The notes beneath the pieces were generated by a model that searched no databases, was not told the origin of the DNA, and saw only the letters and a list, made by a program, of their open reading frames with translations. This document shows positions 16,262 through 26,140 of a stretch of DNA of 64,000 nucleotides, in pieces. Positions within the stretch are counted from its first letter, which is position 1; the number at the start of each line of letters is the position of its first letter. This DNA is from Methylobacterium sp. Leaf118 (GTDB lineage: Bacteria > Pseudomonadota > Alphaproteobacteria > Rhizobiales > Beijerinckiaceae), in NCBI RefSeq assembly GCF_920984675.1, contig NZ_CAKLBV010000004.1:62001-126000 (forward strand), written 5' to 3'. The position numbers and the translations under genes are program-made.

Positions 16262-17512
16262 ATGGGATCGTTCATGCACCTCCTCCTCCGCCGGCTCGCC
16301 CCGGCGCTGGCGCTTCTCTCGGCCGGCGCGGCCCATGCGCAGGAACCGGCCCCGACGCCCCCCGGCTTCGAGGCCTGCCTGGGCACCTTGGCGGCGCTCG
16401 CCCGGGAGCGCGGCGTGCCCGCGCCGGTGGCGGAGGGCGCGCTGGCCGGCCTGACGCCGGACCCGGCGGTGCTGTCCGCGACCAAGACGCAGGCCGAGTT
16501 CGTCAAGCCGATCTGGGACTATCTCGACGCCAACATCACGCCGGAGACGATCGCGGCCGGACAGGCCAAGCTCGCGGAATGGGCGGAGGTGCTGGGCCGC
16601 ATCGAGGCGGCGTACGGCGTCGACCGGCACGTGCTCGTCGCCTTCTGGGGCGTGGAATCGGGCTACGGCACGGTGCTGGACAATCCCGCCATCGTCCGCC
16701 CGGTGATTCCCTCGCTCGCGACTTTGGCCTGCGGCGACCCCGGCCGCGCCACCCTCTGGCGAGACGAGCTGACCGGCGCCCTGACGATCCTGGCCCAGGG
16801 CGACGCCGACCGGGAGCGCATGACCGGCTCCTGGGCCGGCGCCATGGGCCACACCCAGTTCATGCCGACCGCCTTTCTCAAACACGCCGTCGATTTCGAT
16901 GGTGACGGACGGCGCGACATCTGGCGCTCGGTGCCCGACGCGCTGGCCTCGACGGCAAACTTCCTGAAGAATTCCGGATGGCGCCGGGGCGAGAGCTGGG
17001 GGCTGGAGGTTACGGTGCCCGCGGGCTTCGATTACCGCCTCGCCGACGAGACCACCGAACGGACGTTCGCGGAGTGGCAGGCGCTCGGCCTGGCGCCGGC
17101 CGGCCCCGGGAGTTTCCCGGACGGGGCCGATCGGCGGGCGACCCTCGTCGTGCCCACGGGCGCCCGAGGCCCCGCCTTCCTCCTGGAGCCGAACTTCAAG
17201 GTGATCCTGCGCTACAACACGGCGCTCTCCTACGCGCTGACCGTCGCCCATCTCTCGGACCGGCTGGCGGGCAGGCCCCCCTTCACCCGGGACTGGCCGC
17301 GCGGCGACCGGATGCTGACGACCGAGGAGCGCACCGACCTTCAGACCCGGCTCGAGGCACTGGGCCATCCGGTCGGGGGTGCCGACGGCAAGATCGGCCC
17401 CAAAACCCGGGCGGCGATCCGTGCCTTCCAGGCGGGAAGCGGCCGCGTGCCGGACGGCTATGCCGAGGCCGGGCTGCTGGAGGCGGTGCGAGCGGCCCCG
17501 CAGGGACGGTAG
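16262..17512 (+). CDS. Lytic murein transglycosylase, MltB-like, with peptidoglycan-binding domain
   Basis: The 416-residue periplasmic enzyme cleaves peptidoglycan glycan strands to give 1,6-anhydro ends. It has a signal peptide (about 5-27, ending AHAQ). The SLT_2 (MltB) catalytic domain has Glu132 in FWGVESGYGT, plus GSWAGAMGHTQFMPT and the Asp-rich VDFDGDGRRDIW. A C-terminal PG_binding_1 domain (about 345-410, LEALGHPVGGADGKIGPKT) anchors it to the wall. The start is ATG 16262, with an alternative at 16274. The frame is open further upstream in IalB territory without similarity. The flavodoxin-like gene follows 12 bases later. Confidence 0.92.
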   Translation: MGSFMHLLLRRLAPALALLSAGAAHAQEPAPTPPGFEACLGTLAALARERGVPAPVAEGALAGLTPDPAVLSATKTQAEFVKPIWDYLDANITPETIAAGQAKLAEWAEVLGRIEAAYGVDRHVLVAFWGVESGYGTVLDNPAIVRPVIPSLATLACGDPGRATLWRDELTGALTILAQGDADRERMTGSWAGAMGHTQFMPTAFLKHAVDFDGDGRRDIWRSVPDALASTANFLKNSGWRRGESWGLEVTVPAGFDYRLADETTERTFAEWQALGLAPAGPGSFPDGADRRATLVVPTGARGPAFLLEPNFKVILRYNTALSYALTVAHLSDRLAGRPPFTRDWPRGDRMLTTEERTDLQTRLEALGHPVGGADGKIGPKTRAAIRAFQAGSGRVPDGYAEAGLLEAVRAAPQGR

Positions 17513-17524
17513 GGTCTTCGGCCC

Positions 17525-18109
17525 ATGCGCGTCCTTCTGGTCCGTTGCCATCCCCGGCCCGACAGCTTCTCCGCAACGCTTGCCGCGGTGGCGGAGGCGG
17601 CCCTCGTGGGCGCGGGCCACACGGTCGAGGTCATCGATCTCTACGCCGAGGGCTTCGACCCGCGGCTCGGGTGCGAGGAGCGGGGCACCTATTTCGAGGA
17701 GGCGGCGATCCCGCCCGACCTCGCCGGGCATGTCGCCGCCCTGCAGCGGGCGGAGGGGCTGGTCTTCGTCTACCCGACTTGGTGGTTCGGACCGCCGGCG
17801 ATGCTTAAGGGCTGGTTCGATCGGGTCTGGCGGCCGGGCGTCGCCTTCAGCCTCGGTGGCCTGCGCGCCCTCCAGCCGCGCCTCGTGTCCATCCGCCGGA
17901 TCACGGTGGTGACAACCTACGGCTCGCCCCGATGGCTGCTCTGGCTCGTCGGCTGGCCGGATCGGCGCCTGTTCAAGCGCGGCATGTGCGTGCTCTGCGC
18001 GCCGCGCTGCCGCCTCGACTGGATCGCCCTCACCGGAATGGACACCGCCGGGCAGGGGGCCCGGCAGCGCTTCGTGGCGCGTGTGCGCCGGCGGCTCGCG
18101 GCCGTCTGA
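17525..18109 (+). CDS. NAD(P)H-dependent oxidoreductase, flavodoxin-2 fold
   Basis: The 194-residue cytosolic flavoprotein is related to NAD(P)H:quinone reductase and the KefF/MdaB group. It begins with the Rossmann-like strand MRVLLVRCHPRPDSFSATL, whose HPRPDSF motif binds FMN/FAD phosphate. It also has YPTWWFGPPAMLKGWFDRVW near 80-100, the most conserved block of the family. A likely role is two-electron reduction of quinones or other electrophiles. It lies 12 bases behind the transglycosylase, probably co-transcribed but without an obvious functional link. Confidence 0.88.
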   Translation: MRVLLVRCHPRPDSFSATLAAVAEAALVGAGHTVEVIDLYAEGFDPRLGCEERGTYFEEAAIPPDLAGHVAALQRAEGLVFVYPTWWFGPPAMLKGWFDRVWRPGVAFSLGGLRALQPRLVSIRRITVVTTYGSPRWLLWLVGWPDRRLFKRGMCVLCAPRCRLDWIALTGMDTAGQGARQRFVARVRRRLAAV

Positions 18110-18112
18110 GCG

Positions 18113-18508
18113 TCAGCCGGCCGGATAGCGCGCGAAGGCCGGCAGCTGGTGGGCGTCCTCCATCCAGGCGATCCGCTCGGCGACTTGGATATGCACTTGC
18201 GCCGGAAGCGCCTCGGGCGTGTCGAGCGTGCCGGTCTGCACGTCGATCAGCCCCGGCAGCGTCTGTTCGTTGACGTAGAACAGGCCGGTGCCGCAGCGTC
18301 CGCAGAAGTGCCGCCGCCCGTGCTCGGACGAGTGATAGACCGTGGGCTCCCCCTCGATCGTCACCTGCTCGGCCCGCACCATCGCCCAGCCGACCATCGG
18401 CGCGCCCGCATGGCGCCGGCAATCGGAGCAGTGGCACAGGGCGCAGTGCATCACCTCCTCGGACATCGCGTAGGTGATCGCTCCGCAATGGCAGCGTCCG
18501 CTCAGCAT
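18113..18508 (-). CDS. GFA (glutathione-dependent formaldehyde-activating-like) family protein
   Basis: The 131-residue zinc protein has the Mss4-like fold of the Gfa family. The metal ligand pattern is complete: CHCG near residues 6-9, CALCHCSDC near 22-30, and FCGRCGTGLF near 69-78. The first member was proposed to help formaldehyde react with glutathione, but most relatives have unknown roles. In a methylotroph a formaldehyde link is tempting, yet the neighbouring genes do not support it. The start is ATG 18508, where the family N-terminus (MLSGRCHCGAI) begins. It converges with the reductase gene, 3 bases apart. Confidence 0.9.
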   Translation of the reverse strand: MLSGRCHCGAITYAMSEEVMHCALCHCSDCRRHAGAPMVGWAMVRAEQVTIEGEPTVYHSSEHGRRHFCGRCGTGLFYVNEQTLPGLIDVQTGTLDTPEALPAQVHIQVAERIAWMEDAHQLPAFARYPAG

Positions 18509-18572
18509 GGGTTCCTCGCGTCTCGTCCGGATCGACGGGCAGGATAGGCGCGGACGGGGGTGCCATAAACCA

Positions 18573-18610
18573 GGAAACCGCGGCGGCCGGTGACGGCTGC
18601 CGCGGTTTCC
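18573..18610 (-). terminator. Strong hairpin downstream of dctA
   Basis: GGAAACCGCGGC (18573-18584) and GCCGCGGTTTCC (18599-18610) form a perfect 12-bp stem with a 14-base loop. On the minus strand it lies 55 bases after the dctA stop and is followed by TGGTTTATGG, which is T-rich but not a full T-run. It is the likely dctA terminator and may also shield the GFA gene. Confidence 0.65.
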
Positions 18611-18664
18611 CTTCACGGGCGGAACGGAGGGGAGGGAGGGTAGCGCTCCGCCCGGAGCTCGAAT

Positions 18665-20017
18665 CTACTCGGCGGCCTGGAGGACCGGGACGGCGGGCGC
18701 CGCCACGACCGTCTCGACGGTCTCGCCGTTGAGGGCGGCGCGGAGCTGGTCCTCGTCGACCTCACCTTCCCAGCGGGCGACCACGATGCAGGCCACCGCG
18801 TTGCCGATGAAGTTGGTGAGGGCGCGGCACTCCGACATGAAGCGGTCGATGCCGAGGATCAGCGCCATGCCGACGACGGGCACGGAGGGAACCACCGCCA
18901 GCGTCGCGGCCAGGGTGATGAAGCCCGAGCCGGTCACGCCCGCCGCGCCCTTCGAGGAGAGCATGGCGACGAGGAGCAGCAGGATCTGCTCGCCGAAGGT
19001 GATCGGCGTGTCGGTGGCCTGGGCGATGAAGAGCGCGGCCATCGTCATGTAGATGTTGGTGCCGTCGAGGTTGAACGAGTAGCCGGTCGGGACGACGAGG
19101 CCGACGACGGGGCGCGAGCAGCCGGCCTTTTCCATCTTCTCGATGAGCGAAGGCAGGGCCGACTCGGAGGAGGAGGTGCCGAGCACGAGCAGCAGCTCTT
19201 CCTTGATGTAGCGGATGAGCTTGATGATCGAGAAGCCGTTGTAGCGGGCGACGGCGCCGAGCACGCCGAGCACGAAGATCGCCGAGGTCAGGTAGAACGC
19301 GCCGACGAGGTAGGCGAGGTTGGCGAGCGAGGAGATGCCGTACTTGCCGATCGTGAAGGCCATCGCGCCGAAGGCACCGATGGGGGCGACCTTCATGATG
19401 ATGTTGACGACGCCGAAGATGGCTTCCGACAGCACCTTGATGATGTCGAGGACCGGCTTGCCCTTCTCGCCGAGGAAGGCGAGGCCGAAGCCGAACAGCA
19501 CCGAGAAGAACAGAACCTGGAGGATCTCACCGCCCGCGAAGGCGCCGACGGCGGTCGTCGGGATGATATTCATCAGGAAGTCGCCGATGCTCTGCTCCTT
19601 CGCCTTGCCGGCGTAGGTCGCGACCGACTTCGGATCGAGGGAGTTCGGATCGATGTGCAGGCCGTGGCCGGGCTGGAGCACGTTGGCGACGATCAGGCCG
19701 ACGATGAGCGCCAGCGTCGAGAAGGTGATGAAATAGATCAGCGCCTTGCCGCCGACCCGACCGACCTTCTCGAGATTGGTCATGCCGGCGATGCCGGAGA
19801 CCACGGTGAGGAAGATCACCGGCGCGATGATCATTTTGACGAGCCGGATGAAGGCGTCGCCGAGCGGCTTCATGTCGGCGCCGAGCTTCGGATAGAAATG
19901 GCCGAGCGTGATGCCGATGGCCACCGCGAGCAGCACTTGGAAATAGAGCGTGCGGTAGAAGGGCTTCGGCGCGGGTGGCGCGTGCGGCGCGGTCAGCGGG
20001 GACGGTATGGCAGCCAT
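18665..20017 (-). CDS. dctA: C4-dicarboxylate:cation symporter DctA
   Basis: DctA takes up succinate, malate and fumarate with protons or sodium. The 450-residue protein shows eight membrane helices and two re-entrant loops of the DAACS/SLC1 fold. The serine-rich hairpin-1 motif is [12 protein letters not shown], the unwound helix 7 motif is NLDGTNIYM, and helix 8 carries [19 protein letters not shown], which includes the substrate-binding Arg/Asn. The gene faces the dctB-dctD sensor pair, and the spacer has a canonical sigma-54 promoter and a DctD-type operator, so dicarboxylate-induced expression is well supported. Confidence 0.97.
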   Translation of the reverse strand: MAAIPSPLTAPHAPPAPKPFYRTLYFQVLLAVAIGITLGHFYPKLGADMKPLGDAFIRLVKMIIAPVIFLTVVSGIAGMTNLEKVGRVGGKALIYFITFSTLALIVGLIVANVLQPGHGLHIDPNSLDPKSVATYAGKAKEQSIGDFLMNIIPTTAVGAFAGGEILQVLFFSVLFGFGLAFLGEKGKPVLDIIKVLSEAIFGVVNIIMKVAPIGAFGAMAFTIGKYGISSLANLAYLVGAFYLTSAIFVLGVLGAVARYNGFSIIKLIRYIKEELLLVLGTSSSESALPSLIEKMEKAGCSRPVVGLVVPTGYSFNLDGTNIYMTMAALFIAQATDTPITFGEQILLLLVAMLSSKGAAGVTGSGFITLAATLAVVPSVPVVGMALILGIDRFMSECRALTNFIGNAVACIVVARWEGEVDEDQLRAALNGETVETVVAAPAVPVLQAAE

Positions 20018-20160
20018 GGGGGCTCTCCCTGTCGTTCGTGTCTTCGTCGGTCGGATCGGGCCGCCGGGCCCTTTGGGCTCCCCGGCACCGTCCGGTCTTG
20101 CTTTTGGCCTTCCGGCACACAGCTCTGCGGTTTAGGCATGACTGCGTTTCGCAAAATGAA

Positions 20161-20177
20161 TGGCAACCGGCGTGCCA
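20161..20177 (-). promoter_or_regulatory. Sigma-54 (-24/-12) promoter of dctA
   Basis: The minus-strand sequence TGGCACGCCGGTTGCCA matches TGGCACG-N4-TTGC exactly, with correct spacing. Initiation is expected near 20151, leaving a leader of about 133 bases before dctA. dctA genes in rhizobia are classic sigma-54/DctD targets. Confidence 0.85.
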
Positions 20178-20262
20178 CACCGACGGGGCTCGTAACTTTT
20201 TGCTAACTCCCTGAAATGAGTATCATTTTCTTGCACTTTGCCGGGTCCGGTCCGCGGACCCT

Positions 20263-20276
20263 TGCGGGTTTCCGCA
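20263..20276. promoter_or_regulatory. DctD-type upstream activating sequence
   Basis: TGCGG-GTTT-CCGCA is a perfect inverted repeat with a 4-base centre. It fits the rhizobial DctD operator (TGCGG-AAAT-CCGCA core as I recall it). It lies about 110-125 bases upstream of the predicted dctA start, the usual position for such sites, and just before dctB. An adjacent perfect 12-base palindrome, GGTCCGCGGACC (20249-20260), may be a second, diverged site. Confidence 0.65.
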
Positions 20277-20289
20277 CGGGGGCTCGAGA

Positions 20290-22185
20290 ATGGTTCCGGA
20301 AATCCGGAACGAGGCCGGCCCCGTGACCGGGCTCGACGCCGGGCCGCGCATGCCGAGCCGTCAGGGCTTCCTGATCCTCGCCGGCCTGACCGCGATGGCG
20401 CTGGCGGTCTGGCTCGGGGGAAGCCTCGCGGAACGCCTCGCGCTGACCGACCTGCGGCGCAGCGCGCTCTCCACCCTGGGGCTCCAGGTGACGGCCCTGA
20501 GCGCGGAGATGCAGCGGCAATCCTCGCTTCCGCTGGCCCTCGCCACCGATCCGGAGATCGCCCGCGTGGTCCGGCCCGCGCCGGTGCCCGGCCTCGTCGA
20601 GGGCGTCAACGGACGGCTCGCGGAGATCGCCCGGGCGACCGGCTCGGCGGTGATCTACGTGATCCGGGCGGACGGCGTGACGGTGGCGGCCAGCAATGCC
20701 GGCGACCCGCGCAGCTTCATCGGGAATTCCTACGCGTTCCGCCCCTACTTCCAGCAGGCGATGGAGGCGGGGGCGGGCTCGCAATTCGCCCTCGGCACCG
20801 TGAGCGGGCGGCCGGGCTTCTATCTCGCCCGGCGCCTGCCCGCCGCCGCCGGCGTCGTCGTCGTCAAGATCGAGTTCGACGCCATGGAAGCAGCGTGGCG
20901 GGCGGCCGGCGAGACCGTGTTCGTGGCCGATCCCCGCGGCATCGTGCTGGTCGCGAGCGAGCCCGGCTGGCGCTTCTCGACCCTGCGGGGCATCGACGAG
21001 GGCGAGCGGCAGGCCGTCCGCGCGGCGCTCGAGTTCGGGCAGGCGCCGCTCGGCTCCGTGCCGATCTTTCCGAGCGGCGCCGCGCCCGATCTGGTGCGCG
21101 TCGGCGGCGGTCCGCGCCCGGCGTGGCCGGCCCTGATGCTCGACACGCTCATTCCGGGCACGTCCTGGCGCCTGCATACCGTGACGCCGATCGCGGCCGC
21201 GGTGGAGCGCGAGCAGGTCCAGGGGCGCACGATCGCGCTGCTCGCCACCGGCCTCGCCTGGGCCGCCCTCGCGGCTTGGCTCGGCCGGAGGCGGCGGATG
21301 CGGCTGCGCCTCGCCGAGGACAGCGCGCGGCGGGAGGAGCTGGAGCGGCGGGTGGCCGAGCGCACCCAGGCGCTCAGCGACGCCAACCGCCAGCTCGTGG
21401 CCGAAATGGAGGAGCGGCGCCGCTCGGAGGCCGAGCGCGAGCGGCTCGGGCGCGAACTGGCCCAGGCCGGCCGCCTTGCGGCGCTCGGCCAGTTCGCGGC
21501 CAGCATGGCCCACGAGATCAACCAGCCGCTCGCCGCGATCCGCTCCTACGCCGACAACACCGCGATCCTGGTCCGCCGTGGCCGGGTCGAGGACGCGGCC
21601 GAGAACGTCTCCGCCATCGGCCGGCTGACGGAGCGGATCGGCGGCCTCACCCGGCAGCTGAAGGGCTTCGCCCGGCGCGCCTCGGGCCGGCGCGAGCCGG
21701 TGCGGCTCGCCGAGATCGTCCGGGGCAGCCTGGAAGTGGTGGCATTCCGCGTTGGTGAAGCGGGCCCGTGCCTCGACGTGCCGGAGCTCGATCCCGCGCT
21801 CGCCGTGCTCGGCGACGGCCCGCGCCTGGAGCAGGTCGTCGTCAACCTGCTGCAGAACGCCCTCGACGCAGTCGCGGGCCAGGCGGGGGCCCGCGTCGCG
21901 CTGACCGTCGAGGCGGGAGCGGACCGGGTGACGGTCTGCGTGGCGGATAACGGCCCCGGCATCCCGGAAGCGGTGCGCGCCCAGGTGTTCGACGCCTTCT
22001 TCACCACCAAGCCCGAGGGGCTCGGCCTGGGGCTCGCCATTTCCCGCGGCATCGTCGAGGAATGCGGCGGCACCCTGACGGTGACCTCGGGGTCCGAGGG
22101 CACCGCCTTCAGGATGGAGCTTTTGCGCGCGCGCGAGCCGGCTCCGGCGACCACCCCCGCAACCCTTCCCCTGGAGGCGTCATGA
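20290..22185 (+). CDS. dctB: C4-dicarboxylate sensor histidine kinase DctB
   Basis: DctB senses external dicarboxylates and phosphorylates DctD. The 631-residue protein has a first membrane helix near residues 26-44 and a periplasmic tandem-PAS sensor of about 45-310 (with [12 protein letters not shown], typical of DctB). The second membrane helix is near 315-335, then come a long coiled coil and the kinase core. His408 in [13 protein letters not shown] is the phosphorylation site. N box (LLQNALDAV), G1 (DNGPGIP) and G2 ([18 protein letters not shown]) are intact. The stop overlaps the dctD start (ATGA), so both are translated together. Confidence 0.95.
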   Translation: MVPEIRNEAGPVTGLDAGPRMPSRQGFLILAGLTAMALAVWLGGSLAERLALTDLRRSALSTLGLQVTALSAEMQRQSSLPLALATDPEIARVVRPAPVPGLVEGVNGRLAEIARATGSAVIYVIRADGVTVAASNAGDPRSFIGNSYAFRPYFQQAMEAGAGSQFALGTVSGRPGFYLARRLPAAAGVVVVKIEFDAMEAAWRAAGETVFVADPRGIVLVASEPGWRFSTLRGIDEGERQAVRAALEFGQAPLGSVPIFPSGAAPDLVRVGGGPRPAWPALMLDTLIPGTSWRLHTVTPIAAAVEREQVQGRTIALLATGLAWAALAAWLGRRRRMRLRLAEDSARREELERRVAERTQALSDANRQLVAEMEERRRSEAERERLGRELAQAGRLAALGQFAASMAHEINQPLAAIRSYADNTAILVRRGRVEDAAENVSAIGRLTERIGGLTRQLKGFARRASGRREPVRLAEIVRGSLEVVAFRVGEAGPCLDVPELDPALAVLGDGPRLEQVVVNLLQNALDAVAGQAGARVALTVEAGADRVTVCVADNGPGIPEAVRAQVFDAFFTTKPEGLGLGLAISRGIVEECGGTLTVTSGSEGTAFRMELLRAREPAPATTPATLPLEAS

Positions 22186-23537
22186 GCAGCGAGTCCCCCT
22201 CGGAGCGCATCGTCTTCGTCGACGACGAGGCGGACGTGCGGCGCGCCAACCGCCAGAGCCTGGAACTCGACGGCTTCGCGGTCGAGACCTTCGACAACGC
22301 CGAGGCCGCGCTCGCCGCGATCCGGGCGGAGCCGCCGGGCGTCCTCGTCACCGACGTGCGCCTGCCCGGGATCGACGGACGCGCCTTGTTCGATCGGGTC
22401 CGCGCCGCCGATCCCGACCTGCCGGTGATCCTCATCACCGGCCACGGCGACATCTCCATGGCGGTGGCGGCCATGCGCGGGGGCGCCTACGACTTCCTCG
22501 CCAAGCCCTATCCGGCCGAGGCGCTGATGGCCTCCGTGCGCCGCGCCCTCGAGCACCGCCGCCTCGTCCTGGAGAACCGCCGCCTCCGCGCGCGTCTCGA
22601 CGCGGCGATCGAGGAGGACCCGGCCTTCCTCGGCATTTCGCCGGAGATCGTGCGCCTGCGCCGCCTCGTGCGCGACGTCGCCTCGGCCGATGTCGACGTC
22701 CTGGTGCTCGGTGAGACCGGCTCGGGCAAGGAGGTGGTGGCAAGCGCGCTGCACCGCTGGAGCCGGCGCGCGGCGAAAAACTTCGTCGCGATGAATTGCG
22801 GCGCCCTGCCCGACAGCGTGGTCGAGAGCGAGCTGTTCGGGCACGAGGCTGGCGCCTTCACCGGCGCCCTGAAGCGGCGGGTCGGGCGGATCGAGCACGC
22901 CCAGGGCGGAACCCTGTTCCTCGACGAGATCGAGAGCATGCCGCTCGGGCTCCAGGTGAAGCTGCTGCGCGTGCTCCAGGAGCGGGTGGTGGAGCCGCTC
23001 GGCACCAACGAGCGCAGGCCGGTCGACATGCGGGTGGTCTCGGCCACCAAGGTCGATCTCGGGCAGGAGGCCGCCGCGGGCACGTTTCGCGACGACCTCT
23101 ATCACCGGCTCAACGTCGTCACCGTGGCGATCCCGCCGCTGCGGGAGCGCCGGGAGGACATCCTGCTGCTGTTCCAGCACTTCCTCGTGCGGGCTGCCAC
23201 CCGGTTCGGCCGCACGCCGCCGCCGGTGACCGCAGCCATGCGCGATCACCTCACCCGCCATACCTGGCCCGGCAACGTGCGCGAACTCGACCATTTCGCC
23301 GAACGCTGCGCCCTGGGCCTGCCCGGCCAGGGCCTCGCCCCGACCGGGGCCGCGGAGGCGCAGACGGCGCAGACCCTCTCCGAGCAGGTCGAGCGGTTCG
23401 AGCGCGGTCTGATCCGCGAGGAGCTGATCATGGCCGGCGGCGACGTGCGGCAGGCGGCCGAGTCCCTCGGCGTGCCCCGCAAGACCCTCTACGACAAGAT
23501 CGCCCGCTACGGGCTCGCCCCGACGGATTTTCGGTAG
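22182..23537 (+). CDS. dctD: C4-dicarboxylate response regulator DctD (sigma-54 activator)
   Basis: The 451-residue NtrC-type activator drives dctA from its sigma-54 promoter. The receiver domain has Asp pair VDDEAD, the phosphoacceptor Asp58 in VTDVRLPG and Lys in AKPYP. The AAA+ domain has Walker A GETGSGKE, the sigma-54 contact loop GAFTGA and Walker B LFLDEIE. A C-terminal Fis-type helix-turn-helix ([20 protein letters not shown]) binds DNA. The start at 22182 is set by GGAGG 6 bases upstream and by the receiver N-terminus. Confidence 0.96.
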   Translation: MSSESPSERIVFVDDEADVRRANRQSLELDGFAVETFDNAEAALAAIRAEPPGVLVTDVRLPGIDGRALFDRVRAADPDLPVILITGHGDISMAVAAMRGGAYDFLAKPYPAEALMASVRRALEHRRLVLENRRLRARLDAAIEEDPAFLGISPEIVRLRRLVRDVASADVDVLVLGETGSGKEVVASALHRWSRRAAKNFVAMNCGALPDSVVESELFGHEAGAFTGALKRRVGRIEHAQGGTLFLDEIESMPLGLQVKLLRVLQERVVEPLGTNERRPVDMRVVSATKVDLGQEAAAGTFRDDLYHRLNVVTVAIPPLRERREDILLLFQHFLVRAATRFGRTPPPVTAAMRDHLTRHTWPGNVRELDHFAERCALGLPGQGLAPTGAAEAQTAQTLSEQVERFERGLIREELIMAGGDVRQAAESLGVPRKTLYDKIARYGLAPTDFR

Positions 23538-23602
23538 AGCGCTTTCCGGCGAAGCGGATGCCGGTTCGTTGCAAGACGGCGCATCAGAACCAAAACGGAG
23601 AG
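23536..23602 (+). repeat. Copy of a dispersed Rhizobiales intergenic repeat
   Basis: The stretch beginning AGAGCGCTTTCCGGCGAAGC, continuing with GGATGCCGGTTCGTTGCAAG and ending near AACCAAAACGGAGAG matches, from memory, a short repeat scattered through intergenic regions of Bradyrhizobium, Methylobacterium and relatives. The shared core is roughly GCGAAGTGGA-x-ACCGGTTCG followed by a mostly A/C-rich tail. It fills most of the gap between dctD and gatB. No second copy was seen in this window. Confidence 0.5.
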
Positions 23603-23646
23603 GCGCGAACCCGACCCAACGTGGTCGGGCACGGCGATTGGCACGA

Positions 23647-25119
23647 CTACTCGATCCCGAGCTTGTCCTTCAGCAGGGCGTTGACCGCGGCCGGGTTGGC
23701 CTTGCCGCCGGTCGCCTTCATGGTTTGGCCGACGAACCAGCCGAGCAGCGTCGGCTTCGCCTTGGCCTGCGCGACCTTGTCGGGATTCTTGGCGATGATG
23801 TCGTCGATCGCCGCTTCGATGGCGCCGGTATCGGTGACCTGCTTCATGCCGCGGGTCTCGACGATCACGCGCGGGTCCCCCCCCTCGGACCAGACGATCT
23901 CGAACAGGTCCTTGGCGATCTTGCCCGAGATCACGCCCTCACCGATGAGATCGACGATCTGACCGAGCTGCTCGGCGGAGATCGGCGTGGCGTCGATGCC
24001 GAGCCCCTCCTTGTTGAGGCGCCCGAACAGCTCGTTGATGACCCAGTTCGCCGCGGCCTTGCCGTCGCGGCCCCGCGCCACCGCCTCGAAGTAATCCGCC
24101 GAGGCGCGCTCGGCCACGAGCACGCCGGCATCGTAGGAAGAGAGGCCGAAATCCCTGATGAAGCGGGCCTTCTTGGCGTCCGGCAGCTCCGGCAGGCCCG
24201 AGGCGAGGCCGTCGACGAAGGCCTGGTCGAATTCGAGCGGCAGCAGGTCGGGATCGGGGAAGTAGCGGTAATCGTGCGCCTCTTCCTTCGAGCGCATCGA
24301 GCGGGTCTCGCCCTTGCCCGGATCGAACAGGCGGGTCTCCTGATCGATCCGGCCGCCATCCTCCAGGATCGCGATCTGGCGCCGCGCCTCGGTCTCGATC
24401 GCCTGCCCGATGAAGCGGATCGAGTTGACGTTCTTGATCTCGCAGCGGGTTCCGAGGCCGTCCCCGGGGCGGCGCACGGAGACGTTCACGTCGGCGCGCA
24501 GGGAGCCCTTCTCCATGTCGCCGTCGCAGGTGCCGAGGTAGCGCAGGATCGTGCGCAGCTTCGTCACGTAGGCCTTGGCCTCCTCCGACGAGCGCAGGTC
24601 GGGGCGCGAGACGATCTCCATCAGGGCGACGCCCGAGCGGTTGAGATCGACGAAGCTCTTGGTCGGGTCCTGATCGTGCAGCGACTTGCCGGCATCCTGT
24701 TCGAGATGCAGCCGCTCGATGCCGACGGTGATCGCGCCGCCATCGGGCAGATCGACCAGCACCTCGCCCTCGCCGACGATCGGGTCCTTGTACTGCGAGA
24801 TCTGGTAGCCCTGCGGCAGGTCCGGATAAAAGTAGTTCTTGCGGTCGAACACCGAGCGAAGGTTGATCTTCGCCTTCAGCCCGAGGCCGGTGCGCACCGC
24901 CTGGGCCACGCATTCCTCGTTGATGACGGGCAGCATGCCGGGCATCGCCGCATCGACCAGCGAGACGTGGTCGTTCGGCTCGGCCCCGAACTCCGTGGAG
25001 GCGCCGGAGAACAGCTTGGAGCGGCTGGTGACCTGGGCGTGGATCTCCATGCCGATCACGACCTCCCAGTCGTGCAGCCCGCCCTTGATGAGCTTCTTGG
25101 GATCGACGCGCTCGGTCAT
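23647..25119 (-). CDS. gatB: Aspartyl/glutamyl-tRNA amidotransferase subunit B GatB
   Basis: GatB is the kinase/transamidase subunit of GatCAB, which converts mischarged Glu-tRNA-Gln (and Asp-tRNA-Asn) to the correct amide. The 490-residue product has the catalytic cradle domain with [19 protein letters not shown] near 95-113 and [14 protein letters not shown] near 285-298. The C-terminal tRNA-binding Yqey-like domain extends from about 350 to the end. Length is normal. ATG 25119 begins the conserved [14 protein letters not shown]. gatA and gatC are not in the window, so the operon is split. Confidence 0.97.
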   Translation of the reverse strand: MTERVDPKKLIKGGLHDWEVVIGMEIHAQVTSRSKLFSGASTEFGAEPNDHVSLVDAAMPGMLPVINEECVAQAVRTGLGLKAKINLRSVFDRKNYFYPDLPQGYQISQYKDPIVGEGEVLVDLPDGGAITVGIERLHLEQDAGKSLHDQDPTKSFVDLNRSGVALMEIVSRPDLRSSEEAKAYVTKLRTILRYLGTCDGDMEKGSLRADVNVSVRRPGDGLGTRCEIKNVNSIRFIGQAIETEARRQIAILEDGGRIDQETRLFDPGKGETRSMRSKEEAHDYRYFPDPDLLPLEFDQAFVDGLASGLPELPDAKKARFIRDFGLSSYDAGVLVAERASADYFEAVARGRDGKAAANWVINELFGRLNKEGLGIDATPISAEQLGQIVDLIGEGVISGKIAKDLFEIVWSEGGDPRVIVETRGMKQVTDTGAIEAAIDDIIAKNPDKVAQAKAKPTLLGWFVGQTMKATGGKANPAAVNALLKDKLGIE

Positions 25120-25301
25120 GGTTCTTCGCGATCTTCCGTTCAACGCCGCCGGACCGACGCAGGTCGTGCGGGATGTGTAGGGAGGGGGTGCCGGACGGGT
25201 CAAGCGCCGCGTCCTCGATCCGATCGGCTGGTTGCGGCGCCGGGTCTGTGCGCCGCATCCCCGGTGTTCCCGGGCGCCGGAGGCCCGCTCTCGGGGCGAT
25301 C

Positions 25302-26084
25302 TCAGGTCGGCGGCACCGCCCCGGGCCGCCGGGCCACGAGGGTGACGGACGGCCCGTTCGCGAAGTCCGGATCGTCGGCGATCACCGTGGTCTCGGACAG
25401 GCCGTAATGGGCGAGCACCCGCATCAGGTCGGGCAGTTCCATCCAGCGCGTCTTGCTCCGGTTGCCGCCCCAGAAGGTCGCGATCTTCCGGTCGTAATAG
25501 GTCACCTCGTGCAGGGTGAGACGCATCCCCTCGTGGTCGACCGGCCGGGGGGTGTAGCCGCGCAGGCGGGGCTGCGCGCGGTAATAGTGGGTCCAGATGA
25601 AGAGCCGGTCGGTACGGGCGGCGGCGAGCCGGATCAGCTCCACCGGGTCGAGCATGTGGTAGAGGATGCCGCAGCAGAAGATCATGTCGTAGCGCGGCCC
25701 CGGCGCTTCGAGATGGCGGCTCACATCGCCGAGCAGGAAGGTCGAGCGGGTGAGCCCGGCGATGTTCTTGACGATGAGCGACTTGACGAAGGCCTCCGAG
25801 TTCGACTCGACCGCCGTGACGCTCTTCGCCCCGAGGCGTTCGAGCTGGCAGGTATGGGCGCCCTCCAGCGGCCCGAGTTCGAGCACGTCGTAGCCCTCGA
25901 GGCGCCCGTTCACGCCGAGATGCTCGGCCGCCTGCCGCGGGCGCGGATCGAGGTGGAAGCCCGGCAGCCCCCCGCCCGGAAGACCCGGCGCCAGCTCGCT
26001 GAGGTCGCAAGCCCAGCGGTCGGCGAACAGGTCGGTCGCGTTGCGATGGCTCGGCGTGGTGGTGACGAAGACGCGCTGGCTCAT
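25302..26084 (-). CDS. Class I SAM-dependent methyltransferase
   Basis: The 260-residue protein has motif I as [19 protein letters not shown] near residues 66-85 and an acidic ribose contact in VTAVESN. Motif IV is [20 protein letters not shown] near 134-153, and FIWTHYYRA follows. The ILYHMLDP block recalls the CmoB/DUF1698-like group of methyltransferases. The substrate cannot be determined. The start is ATG 26084. The gene is flanked by gatB and a CDF transporter with spacers of 182 and 56 bases. Confidence 0.8.
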   Translation of the reverse strand: MSQRVFVTTTPSHRNATDLFADRWACDLSELAPGLPGGGLPGFHLDPRPRQAAEHLGVNGRLEGYDVLELGPLEGAHTCQLERLGAKSVTAVESNSEAFVKSLIVKNIAGLTRSTFLLGDVSRHLEAPGPRYDMIFCCGILYHMLDPVELIRLAAARTDRLFIWTHYYRAQPRLRGYTPRPVDHEGMRLTLHEVTYYDRKIATFWGGNRSKTRWMELPDLMRVLAHYGLSETTVIADDPDFANGPSVTLVARRPGAVPPT

Positions 26085-26140
26085 GGCACCGTGCTGGAAA
26101 ACTGCGCCCGCCGCGTCAAGCCCCGGGGCGGTGGGGTGCC

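Noticed and set aside
15941..17731. 596-codon minus-strand frame
   Set aside because: It is a shadow of the IalB and transglycosylase genes, with skewed composition and no motif.
23569..25407. 612-codon plus-strand frame
   Set aside because: It is antisense to gatB, which is complete and conserved.
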